From assembly GCA_951394045.1 (NCBI GenBank), contig OX595989.1, positions 2,976,001 to 3,040,000 on the forward strand: DNA of 64,000 nucleotides. The letters are read 5' to 3'. Below, piece after piece: positions 1-9,431 of this stretch. Each line of letters starts with the position of its first letter. Within the stretch, counting starts at the first letter, position 1. This stretch comes from Nitzschia sp. DOCU1 (Eukaryota; Bacillariophyta; Bacillariophyceae; Bacillariales; Bacillariaceae). The translations under genes were made by a program, and so were the position numbers. A model generated the notes under the pieces. That model ran no database searches. It worked only from the letters and a program-made list of their open reading frames with translations, and was not told the DNA's origin.

Positions 1-1
1 A

Positions 2-725
2 TTCCGTTCGGTGGGAGTCAATTTTTCTCCCGGTGTGGATTATTTGAAACAAATTGCCGAAGCGACCAAAGATTTGGAGATTCCCATTGTCTTTAATAAT
101 GCTGGTTTCTTGGTGACGGGATTCTTTGATCAAGCTCCTCTCCCAAAGTTATTGGCGAATATGGAATGTAATGCCACTGCTTCGGTCAATGTCGCACATT
201 ATTTTATTGCCAAACTCGTCACCGCCAAACGCAAAGGCTGTATTGTCTTTACTTCCAGTGTGGCCGGTTGGATTCCCACGCCCTTTTCGGGCATGTACGG
301 TGCCACCAAGGCCTTTGTGAGTCAATTGGCGTGTTGCTTGCATATTGAACTCAAGGCACTGGGGATTGATGTATGTGCGGTACATCCCTCTCCGGTCGCA
401 TCCAATTTTTACAATGATTTGGATCATAAAATTGAAATTTTGGAAAGTGCGTGCAAGACGGCAGTACCACCGGAAGCGTTGCCGGATGATATCTTTCGAA
501 GTATTGGAGCGTGTGCTTTGCGGGATTTGGGAGGTAAGAACAAATATTCGTCGAGACTATTCATTCAATCCATCTACAGTCTCTAACACTCGTTCTATTG
601 TAGGCATGGCCGTGGGAACTCGCTTGGGAACCTTCTTTTTGCCCTATAACTTTTTTACTGAAATCTTTGCCACGGCGGCACCGTACTTGCCGGATTGGAA
701 GACGCACAGTAAGACTCGTGCCTAG
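2..725 (+). CDS. Short-chain dehydrogenase/reductase (SDR), 5'-truncated by window edge
   Basis: NAD(P)-dependent oxidoreductase of the classical SDR superfamily; the substrate cannot be told. The frame is open to the window start, so the N-terminal Rossmann glycine motif lies outside. Visible are the NNAG motif that follows beta-4, the catalytic Ser region (FTSSVAG) and the YxxxK pair in MYGATKAF, followed by a PS/P-V segment typical of the cofactor loop. Exons 2-533 and 604-725 flank a 70-nt GT-AG intron; splicing joins a split Gly codon and continues with MAVGTRLGTFF. The C-terminus (FLPYNFFTEIFATAAPYLPDW) is hydrophobic, suggesting membrane association as in HSD17B12-like or DHRS-like SDRs (inference). 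Downstream neighbour is convergent. Family assignment is secure, subfamily is not. Confidence 0.88.
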
Positions 726-971
726 ATACCTACATCCTGGAGCTGTGAGTCGACAAACTATATATCTATAACCTCTGCTGGTAGTTTAAGCAAACACGCC
801 CCCAAACAAACAAGGAATAGCGTGACTACTCGATAGCACAGACAGTCTGTCATTACAGTGTAGGCTCTAGAGTAGCATTTATGCGGCGGAGAACGTTTCC
901 ATAGTAGGTGCTGCGAAAACTGTATTCGCAAACGGCGCAACAACAATCTCTCAAGTACGTTGTTCTCTCTA

Positions 972-1622
972 TCATCTAGCTGTCGTTATTCCTAAATCCC
1001 GTTCTCTTTGTTCAATAATCTTTTGCATATCCTTCTTCCATTTCTCTTCTTCTTCTCGCATTTGCTTGTAACGTTCCGCCACGTCTTGACGCCATTTCTG
1101 TTCGTCCATGTCCGGTGTCACCCACGCCGGAAAGTCATCTCCTAGCCACCGCGTCAAGACTGGCACTCCTAGCAGTTCTCCCTTTTGTTGCAATTCGTAC
1201 AATTCTGTCAATTTCTTCTTGAGCTTCTTCTCGCCCTCTACCCAACTCGAGGATTGTGCCGCCATGGCAGCCGATGCCTTGTCAGAGGCGGATCGGTCTA
1301 GGGGAGGAGGAATGACTCCATTGCGACTGCCATGGATCCAATCCTCCACGTCATGTTCCGCACGAATTGCTTTTTCTGCAATTTGATGACCGACCAGTTC
1401 GGCTTCATGTTCTACCTGGACTACTTGATCAGGAAAGAAATACCAGGACAAGCACATGACCAACACCGCCAAGGCAATTAAAATCAAAACTGGATTGAGT
1501 TTTCGCTTTTTGCCTTGAGACCGACGTATATTAAAATTCCCAGAGCGACCGGGACCTGTTCCACTGCTGGAACTGGGGCCTGTCGGTGATGAATGAATCG
1601 CTGGAGCGGGGCGCCGTTGCAT
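972..1622 (-). CDS. Hypothetical single-pass membrane protein, 216 aa
   Basis: Not recognised as a named family. Single exon beginning with ATG at 1622. Residues 1-42 are Ser/Gly/Pro-rich and end in a basic stretch (QGKKRKLNP), followed directly by one hydrophobic helix at about residues 43-66 (VLILIALAVLVMCLSWYFF), which suggests a signal anchor with the short basic N-terminus in the cytosol. The remainder is charged and probably helical, with a Lys/Glu-rich coiled-coil-like C-terminus (KWRQDVAERYKQMREEEEKWKK). A short hydrophobic-aromatic segment (GVPVLTRWLGDDFPAWVTPD) interrupts the helical part and could be the conserved core. Function unknown; coding status is supported by composition and an uninterrupted frame. 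Confidence 0.7.
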   Translation of the reverse strand: MQRRPAPAIHSSPTGPSSSSGTGPGRSGNFNIRRSQGKKRKLNPVLILIALAVLVMCLSWYFFPDQVVQVEHEAELVGHQIAEKAIRAEHDVEDWIHGSRNGVIPPPLDRSASDKASAAMAAQSSSWVEGEKKLKKKLTELYELQQKGELLGVPVLTRWLGDDFPAWVTPDMDEQKWRQDVAERYKQMREEEEKWKKDMQKIIEQRERDLGITTAR

Positions 1623-2216
1623 TATGGTGATGTGTGTAGTGAAGGAACGGGTCTTGATAGAATGAAACGATGGTTGTGAAAAATACCACCAGCGATGACG
1701 GCAATGAGATTAAAAGACTTTCTCGCAAAGCACACAATGCCCTGCAGGAAAGGTAGTCGGCTGCCAAGGAGTAAATGCCGCAACACACTTTGTGTGGTCA
1801 GCACAACACGACGGTCATCGTCGTCTACTCTTCCATCCTCGATGAAACACCCTTTCAATGTCGAAATCGCCTCTTTCAATTTCTCCGCCCCAAAACCCGC
1901 CAATCAATAGGTGTACTACCGGTAGGTTAGCGGTCAGAAGTAATCCTTTGAGTCCAATGTTTATTGACTAAACTCGTGAATGAATCCTCGACCCTATCAC
2001 GCTTGCGCATACAAGCCTCGACGATTACTTTCACCCTTTCGCCCCTAGCTAGAAGTAATCCTTGGACTTCAATGTTTGTTGTCTAACTCGTGAATGACTC
2101 GTTGAAAAGAGGAGCTACCCGGTTTATCTCAAAAAGAACGGTATACAGTTTCGAGTGGATAGGATGTACTAGGAGGCTACAAGAAGTTCAGTACCACGTA
2201 ATAGCTGTTTGTATGA
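1623..2216. other. Intergenic stretch with a diverged direct repeat
   Basis: No gene with an ATG start is convincing here. A minus-strand frame (1622-1903, about 93 codons, opening GFGAEKLKEAIS) reads protein-like but has only a TTG start and no internal ATG. The stretch holds two diverged copies of a roughly 50-nt sequence (1936-1987 and 2051-2099), listed separately. Confidence 0.5.
1936..2099. repeat. Two diverged direct copies of a ~50-nt sequence, 115 bp apart
   Basis: Both copies begin AGAAGTAATCCTT and share the blocks CAATGTTT, TTG and CTCGTGAATGA; the first covers about 1936-1987, the second 2051-2099. They lie between the small membrane-protein gene and the 3' end of the MYND gene. 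Copies differ by several substitutions and a small indel, so this is an old duplication; no function is evident. Confidence 0.7.
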
Positions 2217-4141
2217 CTACTCTAGTTCTTGTTCATTAAAGACATAGAGGAAGCCATTGCTGAACTGCGGAAGATTCATCGAATAGACAGGCATGGCTCG
2301 AGGCTGTCGGAAGGGATTCATTCGTAGACTACGGAGGCTCTTGGCACCACCCAAAGCCGCACAATTGACACCGCTGTATTCATTGTAATCCGAAAATATG
2401 CCGACTACACCTGGATGGTGGTAGAGATACGTGATAACGGTCCTCCAGCTGTCATAGGCGTAGAGACCTGCGTTTAGAGCCACCACCATGTCTGGAAAAC
2501 CCGAACCGCAGTCAAAGTTGGGATCCAAGGAATCTCCTCCATAGGTTCCACTGACAGCTCCAATCACCAAGTTTTCAAACTCTATCTTCATGGAGAACCT
2601 TCCACTACTCGTAGAGGTTGGTTGGCATTTTGCGGGCAACATGTCTTGTCGAACCACAAAGACCAGCTCCACCTTTTTGCATCACCAAATCAATGTCCTC
2701 GTGAGAAAACAGTCTCAACGTTGGTAAAACCATGATTCTGACTTACCTTCAAGTCGTCTGGGAGAAGATAGGACAACTCCTGGAACAGGTCCAAAAAGTT
2801 CATTTCCTTTTCCGCCCCGACCACATGAATGCGGAGTGGTCGCTTGAGCATACGCGCCACCGTCACAGGAACTTGTCCATATTGTTCAATGGCAAAGTAG
2901 ATGGTCAGAGGAAATGTGCATAGGAGGCACACTGGGCTAGACGGAGGAATATTTCGAAGTAGATAATAGTCTTTCCAAGACGACAATGACAAAAGACCCA
3001 CTGAATTTCGTTTGCTCTGCAGACCAGCTCGTATCAGATCTTCCTCTTGGATAGGTCGCTCGGCTGGAATGTCGATAATGGGTGCAAAACCCTGAGCGTA
3101 GGATTGGCGGAGGGAAGCGTCCACTTGGGAAGCACTGGAACTCTGTCCACCAGACCAGCCACCCAACTCGGTCTTCCACCAGGAAGAAGAGGAGTTGTCA
3201 AAGTCAATACCAAGAATAGATTTCAGGAATTCTTCATAGGGACCTTCGCCGAGTTGATGAGGCCGAGACGTCAATTCCTGTTGCCACGTTCCAAAAAAGC
3301 CATCAAAATCGGCAAGCTGTTCTCGATGTATTCCCGAATAAATCTTCCATGTCAGACAAAGACAAGCGTGAGACCATCCCTTGTCGCGACAAGATCGTTC
3401 CAGTGTCGTGCAAAAATAGGCGCCTTTACAATCGGGACAAAGGTCAGAACACATCCGACGGCAATGCAAACACAGGGGGCTCTTGGCCACAAACTCTGTA
3501 GTCGTAGACAACGGCGTTGATGAAGGAGGGGAATCCGTGGTATCGTTTTCAGCCTTTTCGTCATCGTCGTCGCTGCTACTGGATGAGCCGTTATCACTTT
3601 CTTGATCAATGTTCATTGCCGCAATGACTTTGGCAAGCGCGGCACCGTCATGATAGTTTTGTTGCGCGGCATCTGCCAACCATGTGGGCGCTTCTTCCAT
3701 CACAAGAGTATTGTTTTCATTCTTCAGTCCATCTACATACGCAACGACTTGCTGCTGGATTTCAACCCGCAAGTCGGGGCTGACACTGCAGGCGGCCCAG
3801 ATTTCAGATTCGCCCAAGGATTCCCACCGTCCACCGTAGGATCGAACCAACAAGACGGGTCCATACAATCGAATCGAGAATAAACCACACGCCATGGCCA
3901 ATCGAGTAGCACGAATATTATGTTGACCCTGCTTGTTTTGTGGTACATTGTAGTAGGCGTAGAGACCGGCCACGTTGTCTCGTGGTCGTAGCAAAGGAGT
4001 CTCCAAATAGTCGTCTTGGTCGAGGAGCCGTTGAATGTCCGTCACAAAAGAGTCGCAACCAGCCGGATCGTTCCAACCCACGGTGTGTGTCTGTAAAGAT
4101 TCAGTTTCCAAAACTGGCACCAAGACGACAGAAATCGTCAT
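2217..4141 (-). CDS. MYND-type zinc-finger protein with MSS51-like C-terminal domain
   Basis: Two exons, 4141-2747 and 2672-2217, with a 74-nt GT-AG intron; about 616 aa. ATG at 4141 is the first ATG; the frame continues upstream only through TTG. Residues about 219-262 form a MYND-like treble clef: CLHC, then CPDC, then YFC and HACLC with intervening W, although the spacing of the third and fourth Cys pairs is loose. The C-terminal part (LRIHVVGAEKEMNFLDLFQELSYLLP, then VELVFVV after the intron, then NAGLYAY and W-x-x-VI) resembles the mitochondrial splicing suppressor 51/MYND C-terminal domain, whose consensus includes a HVVGAE-like strand and a GP-LP-like strand. An acidic Ser/Asp tract separates the N-terminal half from the finger. 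Probable role is protein interaction; function unknown. Divergent from the POLE3 gene. Confidence 0.8.
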
Positions 4142-4764
4142 GATGTGATGGATCACCACCAACAGTCAAAGGTCGGACTGCCTGGAAATGGTCCAACGTC
4201 GGTGGAGGGAGTGGGAACGAGCTGCCGTCTTCTCAGTGCTACCGATCATGAACCATGAAATCTTCCAGAGATAGGAGCACGACTTTCATCTATATTAGTA
4301 CTAGTTCGTGGATCGAAAGGCGGAGACCCAAGATGATGATGATGACGGCGACGGGGGGGAAGATGTCTGAAGATGGGTGTCTTCAATCGGTATGCGGCGA
4401 ATGGCGTCCATTTGGATCTTTTGGAAGTCGGAGTAGTCACACAAAGATTTTCGCGCGCAATTGCGCGGGTACCGACACAGGATGGACCACTTGGATCACC
4501 GTCTTGCCGTTTTCAGTTACTGCTGGCGCTGTGTGCTTTTTGGCGCGCAGGCGGGCTCCCTCCGACAAAGCAATGATCGCGGTGGGGATATCGAGGATGA
4601 TGTTGAGCGTCGTTGTCGTTGTCGGCATCGACAATGGTAACAGTATAGGTACCCAAAAGTCTTGCCAACAACCTCCTAATACTTCTCTTTTGATACTAGT
4701 AGTCTCTTGTCATTACCACCATCCTTCTGCCTACTACTCAGAAGCAACACAGCGATCAACAACA
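4142..4764. other. Divergent promoter region between MYND and POLE3 genes
   Basis: About 620 nt between two divergent ATGs. The plus-strand frame of the POLE3 gene stays open from an ATG at 4255, giving a possible 170-residue N-terminal extension, but its composition (Met run, Thr/Ser/Trp mixture) is not protein-like and family similarity starts only well after 4765. A GATGATGATGATGAC tract lies at about 4332. No TATA box was evident. Confidence 0.45.
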
Positions 4765-5460
4765 ATGAGTCCCACCAAAGCTGCTACGACCCCGATATCG
4801 GAGGAAGCGGGAAATAAGGAGAACAACCCTAACAAGGGCGAGGAAAACAGCAGCGCTGTCAAAGGCCCTCCTTCTGCGATTGAATTTGAACCACCTCTTG
4901 CCTGTGTACGGCGCATCTTGAAGCACAGCTTGCCTTCATCCACCAATGTCGGAAAGGATGCGTCGGCTGCCTTTGCTAGAGCAAGTGGGATTTTCATTAT
5001 TTACCTGACGGCTTGTGCCAATGATTTCGCACGAGAGAACCGGCGGCAAACGATTACCGCCAATGATGTACTGGCTGCTATCAAAGTAAGTACCACTACT
5101 GAAAAAGGACTTGACTACCTCATCAGATATGCATGAAAATGCTGACACCGCTTCATTTCGTAGGAACTAGAATTCGATGAGTTCACACCGCAGCTTTCAG
5201 CCTTCTTGGAACACTACCGTGAATCCGAAAAAACAAAAAAGGAAGCCAAGGCGAAGGCGAAGGAGGAAGGGTCAGTACCCATGGACGATGAGGGAGACGC
5301 TGGTGACGACGACAAGTTCACCACGCCTCAGTCTATGAAATCCAAAGGCGAAGAAACGGCAGACGCCTCCGCGGGGGAAAACGAGGGCGATCCAACTGAC
5401 GAGGAAGATAGAGATGGAGAACGCGATGATGAAGACGACGCCGACGATATGGAAGAATAA
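4765..5460 (+). CDS. POLE3: DNA polymerase epsilon subunit 3 / Dpb4 histone-fold protein
   Basis: Two exons, 4765-5085 and 5164-5460, separated by a 78-nt GT-AG intron; 205 aa. The histone fold of NF-YB type runs from about residue 36 to 125: PLACVRRILKHSLP (alpha 1), KDASAAFARASGIFIIYLTACANDFA (alpha 2) and RQTITANDVLAAIKELEF (alpha 3, spanning the splice junction). These match POLE3/CHRAC17/Dpb4 rather than NF-YB, which has a different DNA-binding N-terminus. The tail is Lys-rich (KTKKEAKAKAKEE) then strongly acidic, as in human POLE3. In other eukaryotes the protein pairs with POLE4 in the leading-strand polymerase and in CHRAC chromatin remodelling, and handles H3-H4 at forks. The start at 4765 was chosen because an ATG upstream at 4255 gives an improbable extension. 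Confidence 0.93.
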
Positions 5461-5936
5461 ATGATATAGAACTCTCAAGAACAATCCAAGTATGCATCCA
5501 TAATTTACTAGCTTAGCGGCGGCCAAATCGTACCGCAACAAATCGATGCTCTGACTCCGCAGAAACAAAAAGGTAGAAAGGCAAAGTAAGAACACTGCCA
5601 AAGAGTAGTTTCGCGAAACGAACAAGAATGTGCATGCTACGGTTATCTCCCATCACGTAATAGCACCAGGGCGCTCGCCAAGGAGTGGGAATGTAGCTTC
5701 AATGAAGGCGGACAAGCGTCAGGACGAACCCGAGCAAACTCGTCAACGCCCCATCACGTCATCTTGAGCTTTTAGAAATCGCATATACCTCAGAAAGTCC
5801 GAATGCCCGGAGGCTAGACGGTCAGCGCGACAAACGGCAGGTGGCACTGCTAACATGTGTACAAACTGTGAAAAGTACACGCGCAGGCCGAGCTCGAAAC
5901 AAAACCAACAACGAGGCAAACATTGTTACTGACCTT
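5461..5936. other. Convergent 3' region, no gene seen
   Basis: Lies between the 3' ends of the POLE3 gene (plus) and the hemerythrin-like gene (minus). Open frames here are short shadows without family features. Presumably holds both 3' UTRs; no terminator motif or repeat was noticed. Confidence 0.5.
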
Positions 5937-6957
5937 TCAGAGCTCCATATCCAAGACGCCTGTCCTCGGTTCATATAGCTTTCTCTTCCACCGCGGGATC
6001 ATCATTTGAGGAATCGATGGAATAGCTTGTTCAAACATTGCTTTTTCGTCCGCGTTTCCGGATTCTTCAACGGCCTCATACATGGCGACAAGATGAAGCC
6101 GCGAATCCCATAAACCAAGATTTCGCAGGACTTTGTTATTAAACGAATGCTGTTCAGATTCCGGCACAACCTTTGAAATCGCTGGTACCAGACGATTGTT
6201 TTCCACGTCCATCATGGCCTTGGCGCAGTTCTGCAACGAGGACGATTTCTCGACAACGTTCTCAATCGCTTCTGAACGCCGTTCCTTTCCCATGTTAATG
6301 TTTGTAGCAATGGCTGCGGATTGGATCTTTGGTTAAAGAAGGAAGAGTATGAAAAAACACATTGTGAGATCGTTGTGGAACACATATAGAAGGAACAGTT
6401 CTTGGTGCACTTACGATAGCGTCTCCAAGTTCGACCAATTTCCTCCGGTCCGTTTCTAGCTGATTCATGATAGATGCAAATTCCTTGGCAGCCTCGGGAG
6501 GTACAGCGTCTGCTGCAGTAAGCTTCTCTCGCATCCAAGGAAACATGAGATCTGCTTCAATGCGATGTAATCCTTTCATGTTGAATCCTACAACATAATC
6601 TGCAGCTTGCTCCAAGGCTTGCGTCAGCGACGACGTTGTGTCCTCAATGGTTGACTTTGCTCGTTGAGCCAAGTTACACAATCTCCCCGACTCGCGTACG
6701 AGCGAAGCAGTGTGCCATCGCCAGCCATGAATATGAAAGTGTTTCATAGACTCCTTGAGATCGCGTTCTGCAAGAAACTCGTCAATGGCTGGGAATCTCC
6801 CCTCCACCTCGAGCTCAGTCTCGCCGCCTCGAACGAGACAGCCCCCTGAGTGGGAGAACGCTTCATTGATCGAAGACAAAACCTCCCCACCAACGGCAGA
6901 TACGAATGACAGGAAGAACAGAAAGACTGGAAGAGTCCACATGCTTGGCCAGACCAT
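5937..6957 (-). CDS. Secretory hemerythrin-like (HHE) domain protein
   Basis: Exons 6957-6415 and 6326-5937 with an 88-nt intron; 310 aa. The N-terminus (MWTLPVFLFFLSFVSAVGG) is a good signal peptide. A four-helix HHE-type bundle is suggested by MKHFHIHGWRWHTASLV (helix 1, residues 71-87, four His) and GLHRIEADLMFPWM (helix 2, residues 129-142), the latter matching the HHxxxE..LFP signature of hemerythrin-like proteins, then RRKLVELGDAI (helix 3) and a last helix after the intron (DSRLHLVAMYEAV). Iron or oxygen/NO binding is an inference. The acceptor was placed at CCAAAG/ATC because the nearer CAG at 6305-6307 would break the frame. Converges on POLE3. The usual His spacing of helix 3 is not clear, so metal binding may be partial. 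Confidence 0.65.
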
Positions 6958-7696
6958 GATTATGGCGTTTACAACGCTTTATTGCCTGTTGGCGACAATC
7001 TTTCCTTCCAACGATCTTCGGTTGGATCGGTTCGCTTCAACTGACACAGTAGACACCACTTTTGATCATGAATCTCTCATGCCTTCCTATAGGTACATCA
7101 GCGTAGAACGCGGGGAGGGGAAGAAGGTTCTATCATGTGGTGAAACAGAGTTGTGGTGTGTCGATGCTCTTGCACTGTGCTGGCTGATGTGTGAAGAATT
7201 GAGATGGAGAGAGGCGACGAAAGATCGTCGTATTTTTGAGTGGACGCGACACGCCGGACTCGATCTTCCGATGACGTACGGTAGAGAGCTCGTGCCAGGA
7301 GTGTGAGCTCCCCGGATCAATTAGAATAATTCGTGACACCAATTCCGCCCCGGGACTCAACACTCACGTCATCGTCCACTCACTTCGTCATTGCTCCCTT
7401 CCTTCTTCGTTTTGTTCTTATTCTTCTCGTCATTTTTGGCAGCGACGTTTCACCGACTGACGCATATGCACTTGGTACCCATGTAGATCCATTTCTAGCT
7501 AATTCTACTACTAACTATGTTTGACAGAATCTGTAATGCTGGTAGTGCCTATCTAGTAGGTAGTCGTTGTTAGGTCAACGGGTACCCCAAGAGGGACAAG
7601 AATCTAAAATAGAAACTTAAACTTTCGCGTAGACCGACAATAGTTGCCGGCCTGCGGAATGGTTTCAAAAGGGCGATCAACCTTGCAAAGAAACTT
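6958..7696. other. Intergenic stretch upstream of the hemerythrin-like gene
   Basis: Contains the promoter of the minus-strand gene starting at 6957 and the 3' flank of the F-box-like gene ending at 7697. A plus-strand frame running to 7306 is open but overlaps the neighbouring gene antisense and shows no domain; a 63-codon frame at 7333-7524 has a hydrophobic core but nothing else. No repeat or RNA gene seen. Confidence 0.4.
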
Positions 7697-8767
7697 CTAG
7701 AATCCAGAAACGAAAATCATTTCAGGTCGCTCTTTCTTGAGAAGTTGAATATTGCCTGGTGAAAGGTCGCTGCGGAACCACCGAAGGCTTGGTGTACCTC
7801 GAACAAACTTGATCAAATAGTCTTGAGAAATTTCGGCAAGTTGCCCCTTGCGATAGCATCTAGTACCCAAAAGGCTGACTCGTTCGAGTCTGGTAGCATG
7901 GCTCATCAAGCATGTCCACAAAGTGTCTTCATTGACGTCGGCACAAAAGATCATTCGGGCTTCGTCGAGGTAGACTTCCTTGAGATTCTTCAGTGCTTCA
8001 AAATGACTCTCCGAGTCGTTCGATATCGGCCAGATCAAAGAACGATTCCATCGAATCACTTCTAAGTTTGGATTGTTCTCCGTAAGCCAAGCCACGCCGA
8101 CCATAGTCAGAGGTAGATAGCTCATGTCAATAGACCGTAAATTCGGAACGAGCAATGACAAAGTCAAACCCTGGGCAAAACCCTTGTCCACATAGTCTTC
8201 AAAGGGCGCCAAGAACCATGACCGACGGTTCCGTCTTAATCGCTCACTGTCTGGGTCGTCACTCTTGGAGGACGACGACGACGACGTCTGCCGAGAGAGC
8301 CGTGTCGGCGGCACCATGGAACAATCCAAACTGGTGACATGGTCGAGAGGTGCGATAGTGTTGATAAATGCTCCATCAATAGGATCGATATCCGACGACA
8401 AATGCGTCAGCCCTGATAATCGTAAATGCGTTCGGTGTCCACAAAAAGCGTCGGGCCAATGCTTGATTCGGGCCTTGTCCATGAGTTCCTTGGCATTGGA
8501 AACGCCGTTTCCTAAATGAATCGTTCCTGATCTCGTTTGATCGAGTGACACATGATTTCGAACACGATAGCAGCCTTTGGATACCAGCGAAAAGAGATTC
8601 AAGTCTTCCCACGATAAAAACTGAAGTATCGTCAACAGACAGTCGTGATTGTGCAACGTTGACAAGCGAGGCGGCAGAACAATTTCTTCGTCGCTCAAAC
8701 ATTCGACTGACGTTTGCGGTGCGATCGCCGTCGTCGAAGAAGAAAGTTCTCTTGGTAATTCCGTCAT
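7697..8767 (-). CDS. F-box-like / leucine-rich repeat protein, 356 aa
   Basis: Single exon. The only in-frame ATG upstream of the conserved part is at 8767 (MTELPREL); the frame is open to a TTG at 9145 but that extension is not protein-like. Residues about 43-72 (DCLLTILQFLSWEDLNLFSLVSKG CYRV region) match an F-box: leucine-rich helix, W-DL, L-LVSK-C. After it come degenerate leucine-rich units (SLLVPNLRSIDMSYLPLTM, NPNLEVIRWN, LKNLKEVYLDEARMI, ATRLERVSLLGTRC, TPSLRWFRSD). Such proteins usually recruit substrates to SCF ubiquitin ligases via Skp1. A Ser run followed by an acidic/basic stretch interrupts the repeats. Target unknown. The neighbouring cyclase lies upstream on the same strand. 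Confidence 0.75.
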   Translation of the reverse strand: MTELPRELSSSTTAIAPQTSVECLSDEEIVLPPRLSTLHNHDCLLTILQFLSWEDLNLFSLVSKGCYRVRNHVSLDQTRSGTIHLGNGVSNAKELMDKARIKHWPDAFCGHRTHLRLSGLTHLSSDIDPIDGAFINTIAPLDHVTSLDCSMVPPTRLSRQTSSSSSSKSDDPDSERLRRNRRSWFLAPFEDYVDKGFAQGLTLSLLVPNLRSIDMSYLPLTMVGVAWLTENNPNLEVIRWNRSLIWPISNDSESHFEALKNLKEVYLDEARMIFCADVNEDTLWTCLMSHATRLERVSLLGTRCYRKGQLAEISQDYLIKFVRGTPSLRWFRSDLSPGNIQLLKKERPEMIFVSGF

Positions 8768-9431
8768 TGTGATATAGTAAGCAAAATAGAACTGTGAGTT
8801 TGATTCTTGAGTGAGAGATTGAAAGGGTCGATGAATGAGCTCTTTGCGTTTCGTGGGTGACAATGCAATAGTCAAAGCGAACTGTGTTTGCAAAGAATAA
8901 ATGCGTTTGTCTTGCCGGGCAAATTGTCGCTTTGCCAGCCGATGTTTTTGGCACGAATAGGGTGAACGAGGTGTCACGTAAAAAAGCGTACTGGTGCCAC
9001 TGTAGCTAAGGACGGCGCGCCGTCGCGACCATCCAGAATTAGAAAAAATGATGGATGATGTTCCGATCACGTCATTTTTGCCATAATTAACAGAAAAGGT
9101 GCGAACCGCTACGTTAGGTTTGGCGAAAGCGAAGAGGGCGAGCAAAATGTTCTGTTTGCGGTCCTTTTCGCCTTCTCATTCCACCGTGCTTTAGTCGGAT
9201 TGATCAATGAGTACCTTTGCTCGCGTGTATCGTAGTAGCTTTTGCTACCAGGTACTATCCTCTCTCTACTATTAAAGCACCGGTAGAACCACACTCTAGT
9301 ACGTACCTGGTAGCTACTAGAGGGGTCAAAAACTATACTATGGAGTTGTATCTAGAAGCCAGTCATCAAAAACTGATCATGAAGCTAGCATGATTCCCTG
9401 CATGCGTCAGCTTACACGGCCGCTGTTGACG
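8768..9431. other. Intergenic stretch between cyclase 3' end and F-box gene
   Basis: Holds the promoter of the F-box-like gene and the 3' UTR of the cyclase. The F-box frame remains open as far as 9145 with no ATG. Short palindromic words built on GTAC/CTAG occur around 9290-9330 (TAGTACGTACCTGGTAGCTACTAG). No gene recognised. Confidence 0.4.

Noticed and set aside
1622..1903. 93-codon minus-strand frame upstream of the one-helix membrane protein
   Set aside because: Protein-like start (GFGAEKLKEAISTLKG) but TTG only and no ATG inside; could be an exon of an unrecognised transcript, not enough to call.
4255..4764. N-terminal extension of POLE3 from the ATG at 4255
   Set aside because: Same frame but improbable composition (Met run), and Dpb4/POLE3 proteins start shortly before the histone fold.
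6755..7306. 183-codon plus-strand frame
   Set aside because: Overlaps the hemerythrin-like gene antisense for its first 200 nt and has no family features; hydrophilic/hydrophobic order looks random.
8768..9145. N-terminal extension of the F-box-like protein
   Set aside because: No ATG in frame; the sequence is not conserved-looking and the ATG at 8767 directly precedes the domain.
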